This document shows positions 1 through 8,190 of a stretch of 64,000 nucleotides of DNA, piece after piece. This DNA comes from Streptomyces cinnamoneus (GTDB taxonomy: Bacteria; Actinomycetota; Actinomycetes; Streptomycetales; Streptomycetaceae). The stretch is taken from assembly GCF_002939475.1 (NCBI RefSeq), contig NZ_PKFQ01000001.1:124001-188000 (forward strand). Direction: 5' to 3'. The notes under the pieces are model-generated. The model was not told the DNA's origin. It searched no databases and was given only the letters and a program-made list of their open reading frames with translations. The position numbers and the translations under genes were made by a program. Positions within the stretch are counted from its first letter, which is position 1. Every line of letters starts with the position of its first letter.

Positions 1-2
1 CG

Positions 3-269
3 ATGCGCGAAGTCGGCGTCGACATCGCCGCCCGGACACCGAAGCTGCTGACCACCGAGGCCGTCCAAGCGTCCGACGTCGTCATCACGATGGGCTGCGG
101 AGACGCCTGCCCCGTCTTCCCCGGCAAGCGGTACCTCGACTGGAAGCTCGACGACCCCGCCGGGCAAGGCGTCGAGGCCGTCCGCCCGATCCGCGACGAG
201 ATCGAACGGCGTGTCCGCAGCCTGCTCGTCGAACTCCTACCGCCCGATACGGGACGACAGCCCCGGTGA
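3..269 (+). CDS. arsC: Arsenate reductase / low-molecular-weight phosphatase family, C-terminal part
   Basis: The window opens inside this gene, so only about 88 residues of the C-terminal half are present. The reading frame runs in from the left edge, and the first ATG here is probably internal. The fragment has the family pattern of an ITMGCGDACP segment followed by a YLDWKLDDPAGQ segment and a C-terminal helix with IRDEIERRV. In thioredoxin- or mycothiol-linked arsenate reductases these form the second half of the phosphatase-like fold, which reduces arsenate to arsenite in the cytoplasm. The catalytic CX5R loop would lie upstream of the window. Other ars genes (arsB/acr3, arsR) would be expected to the left; none are visible to the right. 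The family call is firm and the arsenic role is inferred from the family. Confidence 0.85.
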   Translation: MREVGVDIAARTPKLLTTEAVQASDVVITMGCGDACPVFPGKRYLDWKLDDPAGQGVEAVRPIRDEIERRVRSLLVELLPPDTGRQPR

Positions 270-476
270 CACGCCCGCGCTCGGCGACGGCACGCCGGCC
301 GCCGGATGCCGACCGGCCCGCATCCCGTGCGCAGGAGGATCGCGGTCGGCCCGGTCGGCCACGGTGCTCGTCCGCGTCACCAGTCCGGCCCGTCCGCCAC
401 CCGGATCCCGCCACCGCACGCCTTGCTGACATGGCGTGAGGGCCGGGCCACTTGTTGATCGCAGCCCCGCGCGGCC

Positions 477-2081
477 TCACGCGCCGATCTCGAATCGGGG
501 TGGCTCGAGGTCGTTCAGGCATCCGGTGTCCGGCGCGGCCGGGTCGTCGAAGAACGAGACGGTGATCTCCTGGGCGCACTTCGACGACGCGAACACCACA
601 TGCGGCTCGTAGGGCACTGTGACGACCTTGGCCCGGCTCAGCGTACGGGCGACGTAGGGCCCGTTGTCCGCCCCGGTCTGGGCGTCGAACCCGCCCGACA
701 GGGCGAGGGTGGGGATGTCGCTGCGCGTGACGTCCCGGATCGAGCGCGGTGCCGCGGGGACGTTCCAGACCTCGCAGTCCGGACGGAGGAAGGTGAGCTG
801 CGGAGCCTGGGCCAGTACCGAGCGGGGGAACGACGGGAACGCCTCCTGTCCGCCCCGGATCGCCCTGGCCTGGCTCTCGTACGGCGTCCACTCACTGCAG
901 AAGACGCCGTAGGCGAGACCGTGCGCGACCCTTCCCATGGCCTGGGGGCTGAGCTTGCCGCCCGCCCACTGCTGGGCGATCCGCTGCGGCTTGCCGTGCG
1001 CCAGCTCGTCGAGGGCGCGGGGTACCTGGGGCGCCACGTGGGTGGCGGAGGTCATCCAGTTCACCAGGGCTCCGCCGTCGAGTACGACCTTCACCGGTTT
1101 CGGGTTGCCGGGGAGTGTGACGGTGGTCGTGACCGGATTGGCTTCGAGGTCGCGGACGAGCCGGTCGAAGGTGGCCGACAGGTTCGGATAGCGGCGGTCG
1201 CACGCCGGCTGCTCCGCGCAGGCCTTGAACAGACCGTCGAAGCCCTGCCGGGCGCTGCTCCAGGTCAGGGCCGACCCTGCCTTGGACGGCGGCAGGATGC
1301 CGTCGATGCCCACCGAGCGGATCCCCTCGGGGTGCTCACGCATAGAGACGAGCGCCAGGTGGGTGCCGTAGGAGATGCCGAACACGTTCCACTGCCTGAT
1401 GCCCAGCGCGGTGCGCAGGTCCGCGTAGTCGGCGGCGCTCTCGGTGTCGTTGTACGCGCCGAGGTCGACCCCGCGGCCCGCCAGCTGGTCGCGACAGGCC
1501 TTCGTGGCCTCGACGTGCAGACGCTCGGTGGACGGTGCGTCGTAGATGAGGCCGACCGCGCGTGCGTTGAAAGCGTCGATGTTGGGGCAGGTGAGCGCCG
1601 GGGTGGCCGAGTACGTCCCCCGCTGGGACATGAAGATCACGTCCCGGTCGCGGTTCAGGCCGCCGTCGACGGCCATCTTCGCCTCCCCGACCGCGTCGTC
1701 GCCGGGTCCGCCCGCGAGCCACACGATGGGGTCGGGTTTCGGTGTGCCGGTCGCGGCCGGCACGATCGCCACGCCGAGACTGATCGTCCGGCCGCCCGGC
1801 TCGGCCCGGTTCTGGGGCACGGTGAGGGTTCCGCAGCGGGCGCCTTCGAGTGCGGCGACCGGTTCCGGCGTCTTCGGGCAGGCGCCCGGCTCGAAGTGGG
1901 CGTCGCCCGCCGTCCGGGCGGCCGCACCGATCGGCAATCTGGTGCCGGGATCGCGGTGGAACTGCGCGTGAACGGGTGCTGCGAGCAGACCGGTGACGAG
2001 GAGTCCGGTCGCCATGCCGGCCGACGTGACCTGGAGCCGTCGTACGGTGCGGCGGCGACGGGGCGTGTGGTGGTGTGCCAT
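477..2081 (-). CDS. Secreted alpha/beta hydrolase with TAP-like C-terminal domain (second gene of tandem pair)
   Basis: The protein has 534 residues. The N-terminus has a basic stretch and a hydrophobic core ending near A-P-V-H-A-Q (about residue 40), a Sec signal peptide. The body is an alpha/beta hydrolase with an oxyanion segment WLAGGPG (about 121-127), the nucleophile elbow GISYG (Ser237), and a C-terminal domain holding the expected Asp and His (GGFDAQTG, then EPHVVF). This is the layout of tripeptidyl-aminopeptidase-like Streptomyces exoenzymes. The ATG is preceded by GGGAGAG. It begins 12 bases after the stop of the upstream paralogue (2094-3737), so the two are almost certainly one operon. 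The likely role is extracellular peptide or ester hydrolysis; the substrate cannot be read from the sequence. Confidence 0.85.
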   Translation of the reverse strand: MAHHHTPRRRRTVRRLQVTSAGMATGLLVTGLLAAPVHAQFHRDPGTRLPIGAAARTAGDAHFEPGACPKTPEPVAALEGARCGTLTVPQNRAEPGGRTISLGVAIVPAATGTPKPDPIVWLAGGPGDDAVGEAKMAVDGGLNRDRDVIFMSQRGTYSATPALTCPNIDAFNARAVGLIYDAPSTERLHVEATKACRDQLAGRGVDLGAYNDTESAADYADLRTALGIRQWNVFGISYGTHLALVSMREHPEGIRSVGIDGILPPSKAGSALTWSSARQGFDGLFKACAEQPACDRRYPNLSATFDRLVRDLEANPVTTTVTLPGNPKPVKVVLDGGALVNWMTSATHVAPQVPRALDELAHGKPQRIAQQWAGGKLSPQAMGRVAHGLAYGVFCSEWTPYESQARAIRGGQEAFPSFPRSVLAQAPQLTFLRPDCEVWNVPAAPRSIRDVTRSDIPTLALSGGFDAQTGADNGPYVARTLSRAKVVTVPYEPHVVFASSKCAQEITVSFFDDPAAPDTGCLNDLEPPRFEIGA

Positions 2082-2093
2082 CTGCTCTCCCTG

Positions 2094-3737
2094 TCATCTC
2101 GGTGTGATCGTGAACGGCTGGGGCTTGAGACCGTCCGCGCAACCGGTGTCGGGAGCGGTCGGGCGAGCGAGGAACGAGGCCAGCACGCGTTGCGCGCAGG
2201 GTGACTGCGGGACCACCCAGTGGCCGATTCCGGGAATCCGCACGGCGGTCGAGCGGGACAGGTTGCGGGCCGCGTCCCGCGCCCAGCTCGCCCCGGTCTT
2301 CGTGTCGAACGTGCCGGAGACGACGAGGGCCGGCACTGAGCTGACCGTGGCCACCCGCTGGGAGGACGCGCGGTTCGGAACGTCCCAGACGCGGCACGCC
2401 GCGTACTGGAAGGGAAGCTGGGGCGGCTGGGCCAGGACCGTGTCCGGCCACCCGGGGAAGGCCCGGCGCCCCGCCTTCAGCACGTCGGACTCCGAGTACC
2501 CCGGCGCCCACTCGCTGCACGCGACCGACTGCGTCAGGCCGTGCGCGAACGCGCCCACGTCCTGGACCGAACCGGCCGCGCGGGCCTGTGCGAAGCGCTC
2601 CGGGTGCCCGTGGCTGAGTTCCTCGAGCGCCGCCGGGACGTCCTTGGCCGGCAGGGCGTTGCCGACCAGCAGGTCCAGCAGCGCGCCCCCGTCGAGGACG
2701 ACCTTGACCGGCTTCCCTCCACTCGGCGGGGAGGCGTCCAGCGTCAGGGGCTGTGCCTCCAGCCTTCGCACCTGCTGCGTCAGCGTAAGGGCCGGGTCGG
2801 GGTAGCGGTTCTTGCACCGCGGCTCGGCCGCGCACGCCTCGAAGATGGTGCCGATCCCCTCCTGGGCGCTGCTCCACGTCCACGGCAGGGTCGCGGTCCG
2901 CGGAGGGGTGAGCGAGTCGAGTGCCACCGCGCGAATCCCGTCGGGGTGCCTGCGCAGGTAGGTGAGGGCGAGGTCGGTGCCGTAGGAGTACCCGTAGACG
3001 TCCCACTGGGCGATGCCCAGCGCCTTCCGCAGGTCGGCGAAATCCGCTGCGTTCTCGGCGGTGTTGTAGGCGCTCAGATCGACGCCGCCGGCCGTCAGGC
3101 GGTCCCGGCACTCCTTCACCGCCCTCAGAAGCAGCCGTTCCGTCGATCGTGCGCCGTAGCGAAGGCCCACGGCCTGCGCGTTGAACCGGTCCATCTCCGG
3201 GCAGGCGAGGTTCGGCTGCGAGTAGAGGTTTCCGCGCTGGGCCATGACGATCAGTTCGCGGTCCTTGTTCAGGCCGGAGTCCACCAGGAAGGGGATGTCG
3301 TCGAACGCGTCCCCGCCGGGACCGCCCGCCATGAACACCACCGGGTCCGCGGCGGGCCTCGCCGATTTGGCCGGGATGACCGCCACGGCCAGCCGGACCG
3401 TCCGGCGGCCCGGGCGGGAGCGGTTCTCGGGGGCCTCGAGGAAACCGCACCGCGCGGTGCGCAGTGCGGCGATCGGCTGGGGCGGGGCCGGGCAGGGAGC
3501 GGGCACGTACCGCGACGGGACCGCCGGCCGGGGCTCGCCGGGCAGGGGTGACGCAGCGCTGCTCGGCGCCGGGCCGGGGGCCGCCAGGAACACCAGGGCC
3601 GCGGTGCCGGCCGCCACGCCGGTGAGCACGCTTCCCGGCCGCCGCCGGGCACACCGGCTCTCCGTTCTCGCCCGTGTGGGTCTGCCGTTCTCCGGGGCGG
3701 ATGACAGGCCTATCGGACCGCTGCTGTCCTCTGCCAT
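2094..3737 (-). CDS. Secreted alpha/beta hydrolase with TAP-like C-terminal domain (first gene of tandem pair)
   Basis: The protein has 547 residues from the ATG at 3737, chosen because GAGGAA lies about 10 bases upstream; a longer start at 3761 lacks a clear ribosome binding site. A long basic N-terminus precedes a hydrophobic segment (VLTGVAAGTAALVFLAA), consistent with secretion. Hydrolase motifs follow those of the downstream gene: FMAGGPGGDAF, the nucleophile elbow GYSYG, and a C-terminal TAP-type domain with GTFDTKTG and GIGHWV supplying the Asp and His. The two proteins align along nearly their whole length (for example shared VKVVLDGGAL and DLRxALGIxQW), so they are tandem duplicates. 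Function is inferred as extracellular peptidase/esterase. Confidence 0.85.
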   Translation of the reverse strand: MAEDSSGPIGLSSAPENGRPTRARTESRCARRRPGSVLTGVAAGTAALVFLAAPGPAPSSAASPLPGEPRPAVPSRYVPAPCPAPPQPIAALRTARCGFLEAPENRSRPGRRTVRLAVAVIPAKSARPAADPVVFMAGGPGGDAFDDIPFLVDSGLNKDRELIVMAQRGNLYSQPNLACPEMDRFNAQAVGLRYGARSTERLLLRAVKECRDRLTAGGVDLSAYNTAENAADFADLRKALGIAQWDVYGYSYGTDLALTYLRRHPDGIRAVALDSLTPPRTATLPWTWSSAQEGIGTIFEACAAEPRCKNRYPDPALTLTQQVRRLEAQPLTLDASPPSGGKPVKVVLDGGALLDLLVGNALPAKDVPAALEELSHGHPERFAQARAAGSVQDVGAFAHGLTQSVACSEWAPGYSESDVLKAGRRAFPGWPDTVLAQPPQLPFQYAACRVWDVPNRASSQRVATVSSVPALVVSGTFDTKTGASWARDAARNLSRSTAVRIPGIGHWVVPQSPCAQRVLASFLARPTAPDTGCADGLKPQPFTITPR

Positions 3738-4188
3738 GTGATCCCGTTCCTCTGCCGACATCGACAGCTGCCCGACCAGACAACAACACCACAGTTCGGG
3801 TGAAACGGGCATTAGGGATGATACCGACTGTCGCCAACCCGCGCACACGGACAAGTCACCGGTCCGGATCACCTCGCAGTGGCACCTGACGGCGGCTGCG
3901 CTCCCCCACATCGACAGGCCTTCCGCCCTCCGGTGAGGCCTCGCGCCGCGCCGTCAGAGATCTCCCTGGTTCCGCCAGCCCGAGGAGGACAGGCCGCAGG
4001 GCCGCAGGACGACCACCTTGGCCGCCGGCGGAGTTCTCGGCCGAGATGCGGTGGAGCTGGACGGCGGTGGGACTGAAGACACCGCCGTGGTCGCGCAGCA
4101 GCACCGCACCGCCGAGTTCCCTCGCGGTGGCGGCGGCTTGTCGACAAACACCTCGACACGGGTCGCATGATCGGGGACGCTTCGCGCG
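3738..4188. other. Intergenic region, 451 bp, no convincing gene
   Basis: Open frames here are short and have neither a good ribosome binding site nor a recognisable product. The part next to 3737 (about 3780-3830) is poorer in GC than its surroundings and probably holds the promoter of the leftward hydrolase operon. The rest may contain remnants of an older gene on the minus strand, but I could not identify one. Confidence 0.4.
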
Positions 4189-4695
4189 ATGACCAGAATC
4201 GACGACACGCCGCCCGCGTGGGACGAGCGCACCCAGCTCACCACGTTTCTCGACTACGCACGTGACACCGCCCGCGCCAAGTGCGAGGGCGTCTCCGCGG
4301 AGAACGCCCGCAAGGCGCTCCTGCCGGGTTCACCGCTGATGACCATGAGCGGAGTGATCAACCACCTCCGCTGGGTCGAGTACTACTGGTTCCAGGTGGT
4401 CTTCCTCGGCGAGGAAGACCAGGGCCCCTGGACCGAGGAGGACCCCGACCGCGAGATGCGCATCGCGGTCGACTTCCCGCTCGCGCAGTTGCTCGACGAA
4501 TACGCCGAACAGAGCGCCACCTACCGCGAGCTGGTCGCCGGGAACGACCTGGACCAGCAGGCCGAGCGAGCCGTCCGCGACGGCGTCCGTGTCGACCTGC
4601 GCTGGATCCTCCTCCACCTCACCGAGGAGACAGCCCGCCACAACGGACACCTGGACATCCTGCGCGAGATGCTCGACGGCACGACCGGCGACTAG
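4189..4695 (+). CDS. DinB-like / DUF664 four-helix metal-binding protein
   Basis: The protein has 168 residues, the normal length for the DUF664 branch of the DinB/YfiT superfamily. Signature features are the first-helix metal ligand in VINHLRWVEYYW and the C-terminal LLHLTEETARHNGHLD, which carries the second and third histidines. Proteins of this fold are cytoplasmic and bind a divalent metal. Several are mycothiol- or bacillithiol-dependent transferases, but the reaction of this branch is not established. It sits alone, transcribed away from the hydrolase pair and converging with the deaminase at 4851. No specific substrate is suggested by the context. Confidence 0.85.
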   Translation: MTRIDDTPPAWDERTQLTTFLDYARDTARAKCEGVSAENARKALLPGSPLMTMSGVINHLRWVEYYWFQVVFLGEEDQGPWTEEDPDREMRIAVDFPLAQLLDEYAEQSATYRELVAGNDLDQQAERAVRDGVRVDLRWILLHLTEETARHNGHLDILREMLDGTTGD

Positions 4696-4850
4696 ATCCG
4701 GCGAAGCCCGGGGCGGATCGCGGCGACGGTGCCGGTGCCGACCACCCGTCCGGCTCGGGCCGCGCCGCCCCTGCATCTGAGCCCGGCTCACGACGCCATG
4801 CGGAAGGCCCACAGGAACGCGGTACCGCCCGCTCCCGGCACGAGCGTGGT

Positions 4851-5480
4851 CTACCAGGCAGCCGACCGTGTGCGCGGCTGGCGCCTCTGCCGGTCTCGCC
4901 GGGCCATCTCCCGGTACAGGGGGTCCGTGAGGTCGGTACGGACACCTCCGCCTGTCGCCGGCCGCGGGCCCAGGGTGGAGTGCCGGGCGATCGAGGCGAA
5001 GGGCACGTCGATCTGCGGGATCCCGAGAGCCGTGAGGCGGGCGTTGGACGTCCCGAAGACGACAGCGGGAACGCCTGCCCACAACAGAGCGCCCGCGCAC
5101 ATCGGGCAGGGTTCGGCCGTGCTGACCACCGCATGCTCGGGCAATCGCAAGCCCTTCGCCGCGGCGGCCCGCAGCAGGTTCATCTCCGCGTGGGCGGTGG
5201 CGTCCCCGTCCTCCATGCTGTTGGCAGCCTCCGCCACCACCTCGCCGTCGCCCACATCGACCAGCACCGCCCCGAAGGGCCAACGGGCCGTACGGGCGCA
5301 CGCCACCGCCTCGGGCATGGCGCGCACCGTCGCCGCCTTCAACTCCGGCGGCCACGACCCGTTCCACGCCTCCCCTCCCGGCCTCTCATGAGCACCGGCC
5401 CTACTGGTTCCCGGCAGCGCGGCCAGCACGCCGGCCGTCATGGACAGGAACCACCGACGAGAGGAGAAGAGTGAGGCCAC
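4851..5480 (-). CDS. Nucleoside/cytidine deaminase-fold enzyme with apparent Tat signal
   Basis: The protein has 209 residues. The zinc site of the cytidine/guanine deaminase fold is complete: T-A-H97-A-E99 and P-C125-P-M-C128, with Glu99 as the proton shuttle. Unusually, the N-terminus reads SSRRWFLS followed by a hydrophobic stretch and an Ala-rich end (about residues 6-30), which matches a twin-arginine export signal. Most relatives (tRNA adenosine deaminase, guanine deaminase) are cytoplasmic. The start is GTG at 5480 with only a weak ribosome binding site; an internal ATG at residue 14 would destroy the twin-arginine motif, so export depends on the start choice. The substrate (guanine, cytosine, nucleoside or other amine) is not clear. 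Confidence 0.8.
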   Translation of the reverse strand: MASLFSSRRWFLSMTAGVLAALPGTSRAGAHERPGGEAWNGSWPPELKAATVRAMPEAVACARTARWPFGAVLVDVGDGEVVAEAANSMEDGDATAHAEMNLLRAAAAKGLRLPEHAVVSTAEPCPMCAGALLWAGVPAVVFGTSNARLTALGIPQIDVPFASIARHSTLGPRPATGGGVRTDLTDPLYREMARRDRQRRQPRTRSAAW

Positions 5481-5732
5481 CCGACTGATCTACCAGACCG
5501 TGAACTCCTTGCCTACTGCACAGGACCGCCCGACACGCTGCGGCGTGCCGGCGCCGCCACGTCACCCCTCCCTGCCTGGACCCCGCCCTGTCCCCTCACG
5601 CCGTGTGGGGTTCAGCCCGCCCGCGCGGGGCCTGAGGGAAACCCCGCTTCCACGCGCCCGGGACATCGGCTTCCTGAGGCACCGTTTCAGGCCCACTATC
5701 AGGGCAAACGCTCAAAACGAGAGGAAGCGCAC

Positions 5733-6044
5733 GTGGAATCGAGGAACTTGCGCCTGGTCCCTGTGATGGCGCTGGCCACTGCGGGACTGATGTTCGCCGG
5801 CACGGCGGGGGCGGCCGCGGCGGCTCCGCCGGAGCGGTCCCCGAGTACGGCGAGCAGTACCGGGAGTGAAGAAGAGGCGAGCTCGAACTGGAAGCCGGAC
5901 GGCTGGTACTCCAGCGAGGAGTGCTGCCACCAGGCGGGCGACCTGGGCAAGCATTACGGCGACTGGCACGAGTACCAGTGCAAGCGCGAGGAGAAGCACC
6001 ACGGCCACCACGACTACTGGTGGCACCTCTACTACCGCAGCTGA
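5733..6044 (+). CDS. Small secreted protein with His/Trp/Tyr/Cys-rich tail
   Basis: The protein has 103 residues starting at GTG 5733, with AGAGGAAG eight or so bases upstream. Residues 1-30 form a clear Sec signal peptide ending A-G-A-A-A-A-A. After a Ser/Glu-rich linker, the last 55 residues are packed with aromatic residues, a Cys-Cys pair plus a third Cys, and histidines, for example HHGHHDYWWHLYYR. I recognise no family. The composition suggests metal binding or a surface-adhesive role, but that is inference. The tail has normal Streptomyces codon bias, supporting real coding. It is followed by an inverted repeat and another small secreted gene (6322) in the same direction. Confidence 0.7.
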   Translation: MESRNLRLVPVMALATAGLMFAGTAGAAAAAPPERSPSTASSTGSEEEASSNWKPDGWYSSEECCHQAGDLGKHYGDWHEYQCKREEKHHGHHDYWWHLYYRS

Positions 6045-6145
6045 AGACCGGGCTGAACGCCCACCGCACCGTACGGGCGGCTTCTCGGAGAGCCGCCGGT
6101 CGCGCCTCCCCCTTGGGACGTCCGGTGGCTCCAGCAGCTCTTGGC

Positions 6146-6171
6146 CTTGTCCGGGACCTGTCCCGGACAAG
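6146..6171. repeat. Perfect 12-bp inverted repeat with 2-bp centre (possible operator or terminator)
   Basis: CTTGTCCGGGAC and its exact reverse complement are separated by CT. A related half-palindrome, TGTCCGGGACA, recurs at 6200-6210. No T-run follows, so these could be operator sites for the secreted gene at 6322 or a terminator for the gene ending at 6044. Confidence 0.55.
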
Positions 6172-6321
6172 CCCGTGAGCAGGACGGACAACGGCGCCCT
6201 GTCCGGGACAGCCTGTTCTTGTTGCTCTGGACACTCCTGGGCCCACAAGGTCTTGGTGCCGCCCGGCGTGGGCGGCCCTCCCCATCGGGGGGAGGACGTT
6301 CAGGGGAAAGAGGCACCGGAC

Positions 6322-6648
6322 ATGTCGCGTGCCCGCACCATCCTGACGCCCTTGGCCATGGCGATCGCGGCGGGAACCCTCGCCGCAGCCGGAGCCGTTC
6401 CCGCGGTGGCTGCCACCCCTGCGCCGTCCGGGACCACTTCTGCCGCACCGTTCGTCGGCTGCGCCTCGCTGACCAGCAACGCCAACGGCAGGGCGCAGGT
6501 CAAGAACATATGCAGCCACACGATCAACGCCACTGTCTCCGTCGACTGGGCTTGGGACCCCGACTGCCAGAGCATCGGAGCGGGCAGGTCCGCCACCATC
6601 AGGTGGGACTCGACCAAGGGCCGGGCGGAATACGCCTACGAATGCTGA
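6322..6648 (+). CDS. Small secreted four-cysteine protein (alpha-amylase-inhibitor-like cysteine pattern)
   Basis: The protein has 108 residues from the ATG at 6322, with an AAAGAGG-type ribosome binding site. Residues 1-35 are a typical Sec signal peptide with an A-V-A-A-T cleavage region. The mature domain of about 65 residues has exactly four cysteines, in FVGC, KNIC, DPDC and YEC, spaced 17 and 26 residues within each pair. That spacing and the repeated beta-strand character resemble the two-disulphide tendamistat-type Streptomyces amylase inhibitors, but the Trp-Arg-Tyr inhibitory triplet of tendamistat is absent. It may be a related beta-sandwich with another partner. Function unknown; the secreted disulphide-bonded nature is well supported. 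Confidence 0.7.
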   Translation: MSRARTILTPLAMAIAAGTLAAAGAVPAVAATPAPSGTTSAAPFVGCASLTSNANGRAQVKNICSHTINATVSVDWAWDPDCQSIGAGRSATIRWDSTKGRAEYAYEC

Positions 6649-6945
6649 CGCCTCGCGACCAGCTGCTCTGAGGTCGGCGCACAGCCGGCACAGCCGAAGG
6701 CCATGAGACCGCTACGGATTTTGTCTTCGGCCGCTCCTTCTGGCGCAAAGGCAGGAACGACCGCCCGAGCCACTGGCCGCCGGGGACCCGGAGCCCTTGG
6801 CTCCGGGTCCCCGGCGGGGGGAGGCACCCAAGGGCCCAGGGCGTCTCCACACCGGGACCCTGGGTCCAGGTGCTCAGCCGCCGCGGCGCCCGGCCCCACG
6901 TCGGCACCCGGGTCGGCCTGTGCGCACGGCGTCTCGATCCGGCTG
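6649..6945. other. Intergenic stretch between small secreted gene and LLM remnant
   Basis: No convincing gene. The main feature is the large stem-loop at 6777-6817, followed by further GGGCCCAGGG / CCCTGGGTCC self-complementary sequence around 6824-6876. Confidence 0.5.
6777..6817. terminator. 17-bp perfect stem-loop, probable transcription terminator
   Basis: A 17-base arm (6777-6793, beginning CCGCCGGGG) is exactly complementary to 6801-6817 with a 7-base loop. It lies 129 bases after the stop of the small secreted gene at 6322. Such GC-only stems without a U-tract are common Streptomyces terminators. Confidence 0.7.
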
Positions 6946-7134
6946 ATCGTCGCGTACGGAGACACGGGCGCGATCCGCCGACGCGTCCAGCAGCACCTCG
7001 ACGCCGGAACCGATCACGTCTGCGTGCAGGTACTGACCGCTGACCCGGCAGCACTGCCAGAGCACGCGTGGCGCGAACTCGCCCCCGCTCTCCTGAGGCC
7101 CTCGTCCGAAGGTCCGGTGATGGCCAGGTGCTGA
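6946..7134 (+). pseudogene. C-terminal remnant of an F420-dependent LLM-class oxidoreductase
   Basis: About 60 codons ending at a normal stop read as the typical C-terminus of actinobacterial luciferase-like F420-dependent oxidoreductases: AYGDTGAIRRRVQQHLDAG, then DHVCVQVLTADPAALPEHAW. Upstream the same frame turns into low-complexity sequence and the stem-loop at 6777-6817, so the other roughly 220 residues including the flavin-binding barrel are gone. There is no plausible start. It is a truncated, presumably non-functional leftover, possibly from a deletion that also placed the CorA gene directly downstream. Confidence 0.7.
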
Positions 7135-7167
7135 CCGTCAGGGCTGGGTATTTGCACTCCGGGGGGC

Positions 7168-8190
7168 ATGGAATGCGGTGGCGGAAGCATCCGCAAGGGC
7201 ATGGAGTGCGTGATCTATCAGAAGCAGACGGGTGAGTGCGAGCAGATCGACTGTGAGCAGGCGGACGGGGGATGTCAGACAACCCTGGACCGGCTGGCTG
7301 GGCTGAAGCCGGATGAGTTCGCCTGGATCCGCATGGCCGAGCCCCGTCACGAGGCGCTGCAGCAGCTGGGCGAGTACCTGAAGCTGCATCCTCTGGCCAT
7401 CGAGGACGCGGTCCAGGCCCATCAGCGGCCGAAGCAGGAGCGCTTCGGCGACGTGCTGGCGGTGGCGGTGAAGACGCTGTGGTTCGTCGAGCAGACCGCG
7501 GACGTGGAAACCGGCGAGACGATGATCTTCCTTGGTCCGTCTTTCGCGCTGACCGTACGGCACGGGGCGAACGATCCCGCCGTGGAGGCTGCGCGCCGGC
7601 TGGCGCAGCAGCCGGACATGGTCCGGCTCGGACCGGTCAGTGTCCTGCACGCGGTGACCGACGTGATCATCGATGCCTACGCACAGGCCGCAGCGCAGGT
7701 ACGGACGGATCTGACGGAGCTGGAAGAGTGCGTGTTCTCCCCCACCCGCGAGGACCTGACCGAGCAGATCTACTCGCTCAAACGTGAAGTGGTGGAGTTC
7801 CGCGACGCCATCGGGCCGCTGGTCCCGGTCATACATCCTTTCGCCACGGGGCGGGATGACTGGCCGCGGCAGATCGTGCCGTACTTCCGGGACGTGGCCG
7901 ACCACCTCACCCGCACCGACATCGAAGTCCGTGCCCTGGACGACCTGCTCGGTTCCATCCTGGATGCCCATCTGGCGAAGGTGGGTACCTGGCAGAACGA
8001 CGACATGCGCCGCATCAGCGCGTGGGCGGCGATCGTCGCCTTCCCCACCATGGTCGCCGGGATCTACGGCATGAACTTCACCCACATGCCCGAGCTGGAC
8101 TGGCGCTACGGCTACCCGTGCGCGCTCGCTGTGATGGCGCTGGGAGCAGGACTGCTGTACCGGGCCTTCCGCCGCAAGGGCTGGTTGTGA
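7168..8190 (+). CDS. corA: CorA-family magnesium/cobalt transporter
   Basis: The protein has 340 residues, with an N-terminal soluble domain (about 1-270) and two C-terminal membrane helices. The defining YGMNF motif is present with GMN at about 301-303, right after the first helix (WAAIVAFPTMVAGI). The second helix is YPCALAVMALGAGLLY, followed by a basic tail. CorA proteins are pentameric inner-membrane channels for Mg2+ (and Co2+ or Ni2+). The ATG at 7168 follows a G-rich stretch; ATG 7201 is an alternative. The N-terminal 40 residues are unusually Cys-rich for the family (CGGG, MEC, GECEQIDCEQ, GGC). No partner genes are evident. Confidence 0.92.
   Translation: MECGGGSIRKGMECVIYQKQTGECEQIDCEQADGGCQTTLDRLAGLKPDEFAWIRMAEPRHEALQQLGEYLKLHPLAIEDAVQAHQRPKQERFGDVLAVAVKTLWFVEQTADVETGETMIFLGPSFALTVRHGANDPAVEAARRLAQQPDMVRLGPVSVLHAVTDVIIDAYAQAAAQVRTDLTELEECVFSPTREDLTEQIYSLKREVVEFRDAIGPLVPVIHPFATGRDDWPRQIVPYFRDVADHLTRTDIEVRALDDLLGSILDAHLAKVGTWQNDDMRRISAWAAIVAFPTMVAGIYGMNFTHMPELDWRYGYPCALAVMALGAGLLYRAFRRKGWL

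Noticed and set aside
1336..3846. Very long minus-strand open frame of over 800 codons
   Set aside because: It overlaps both hydrolase genes in another frame, is Arg/Pro/Gly-rich with no family features, and reflects GC-rich codon shadowing.
3856..4168. Short minus-strand frames upstream of the hydrolase operon
   Set aside because: Some peptide-like stretches looked domain-like, but no family could be matched and no start is supported.
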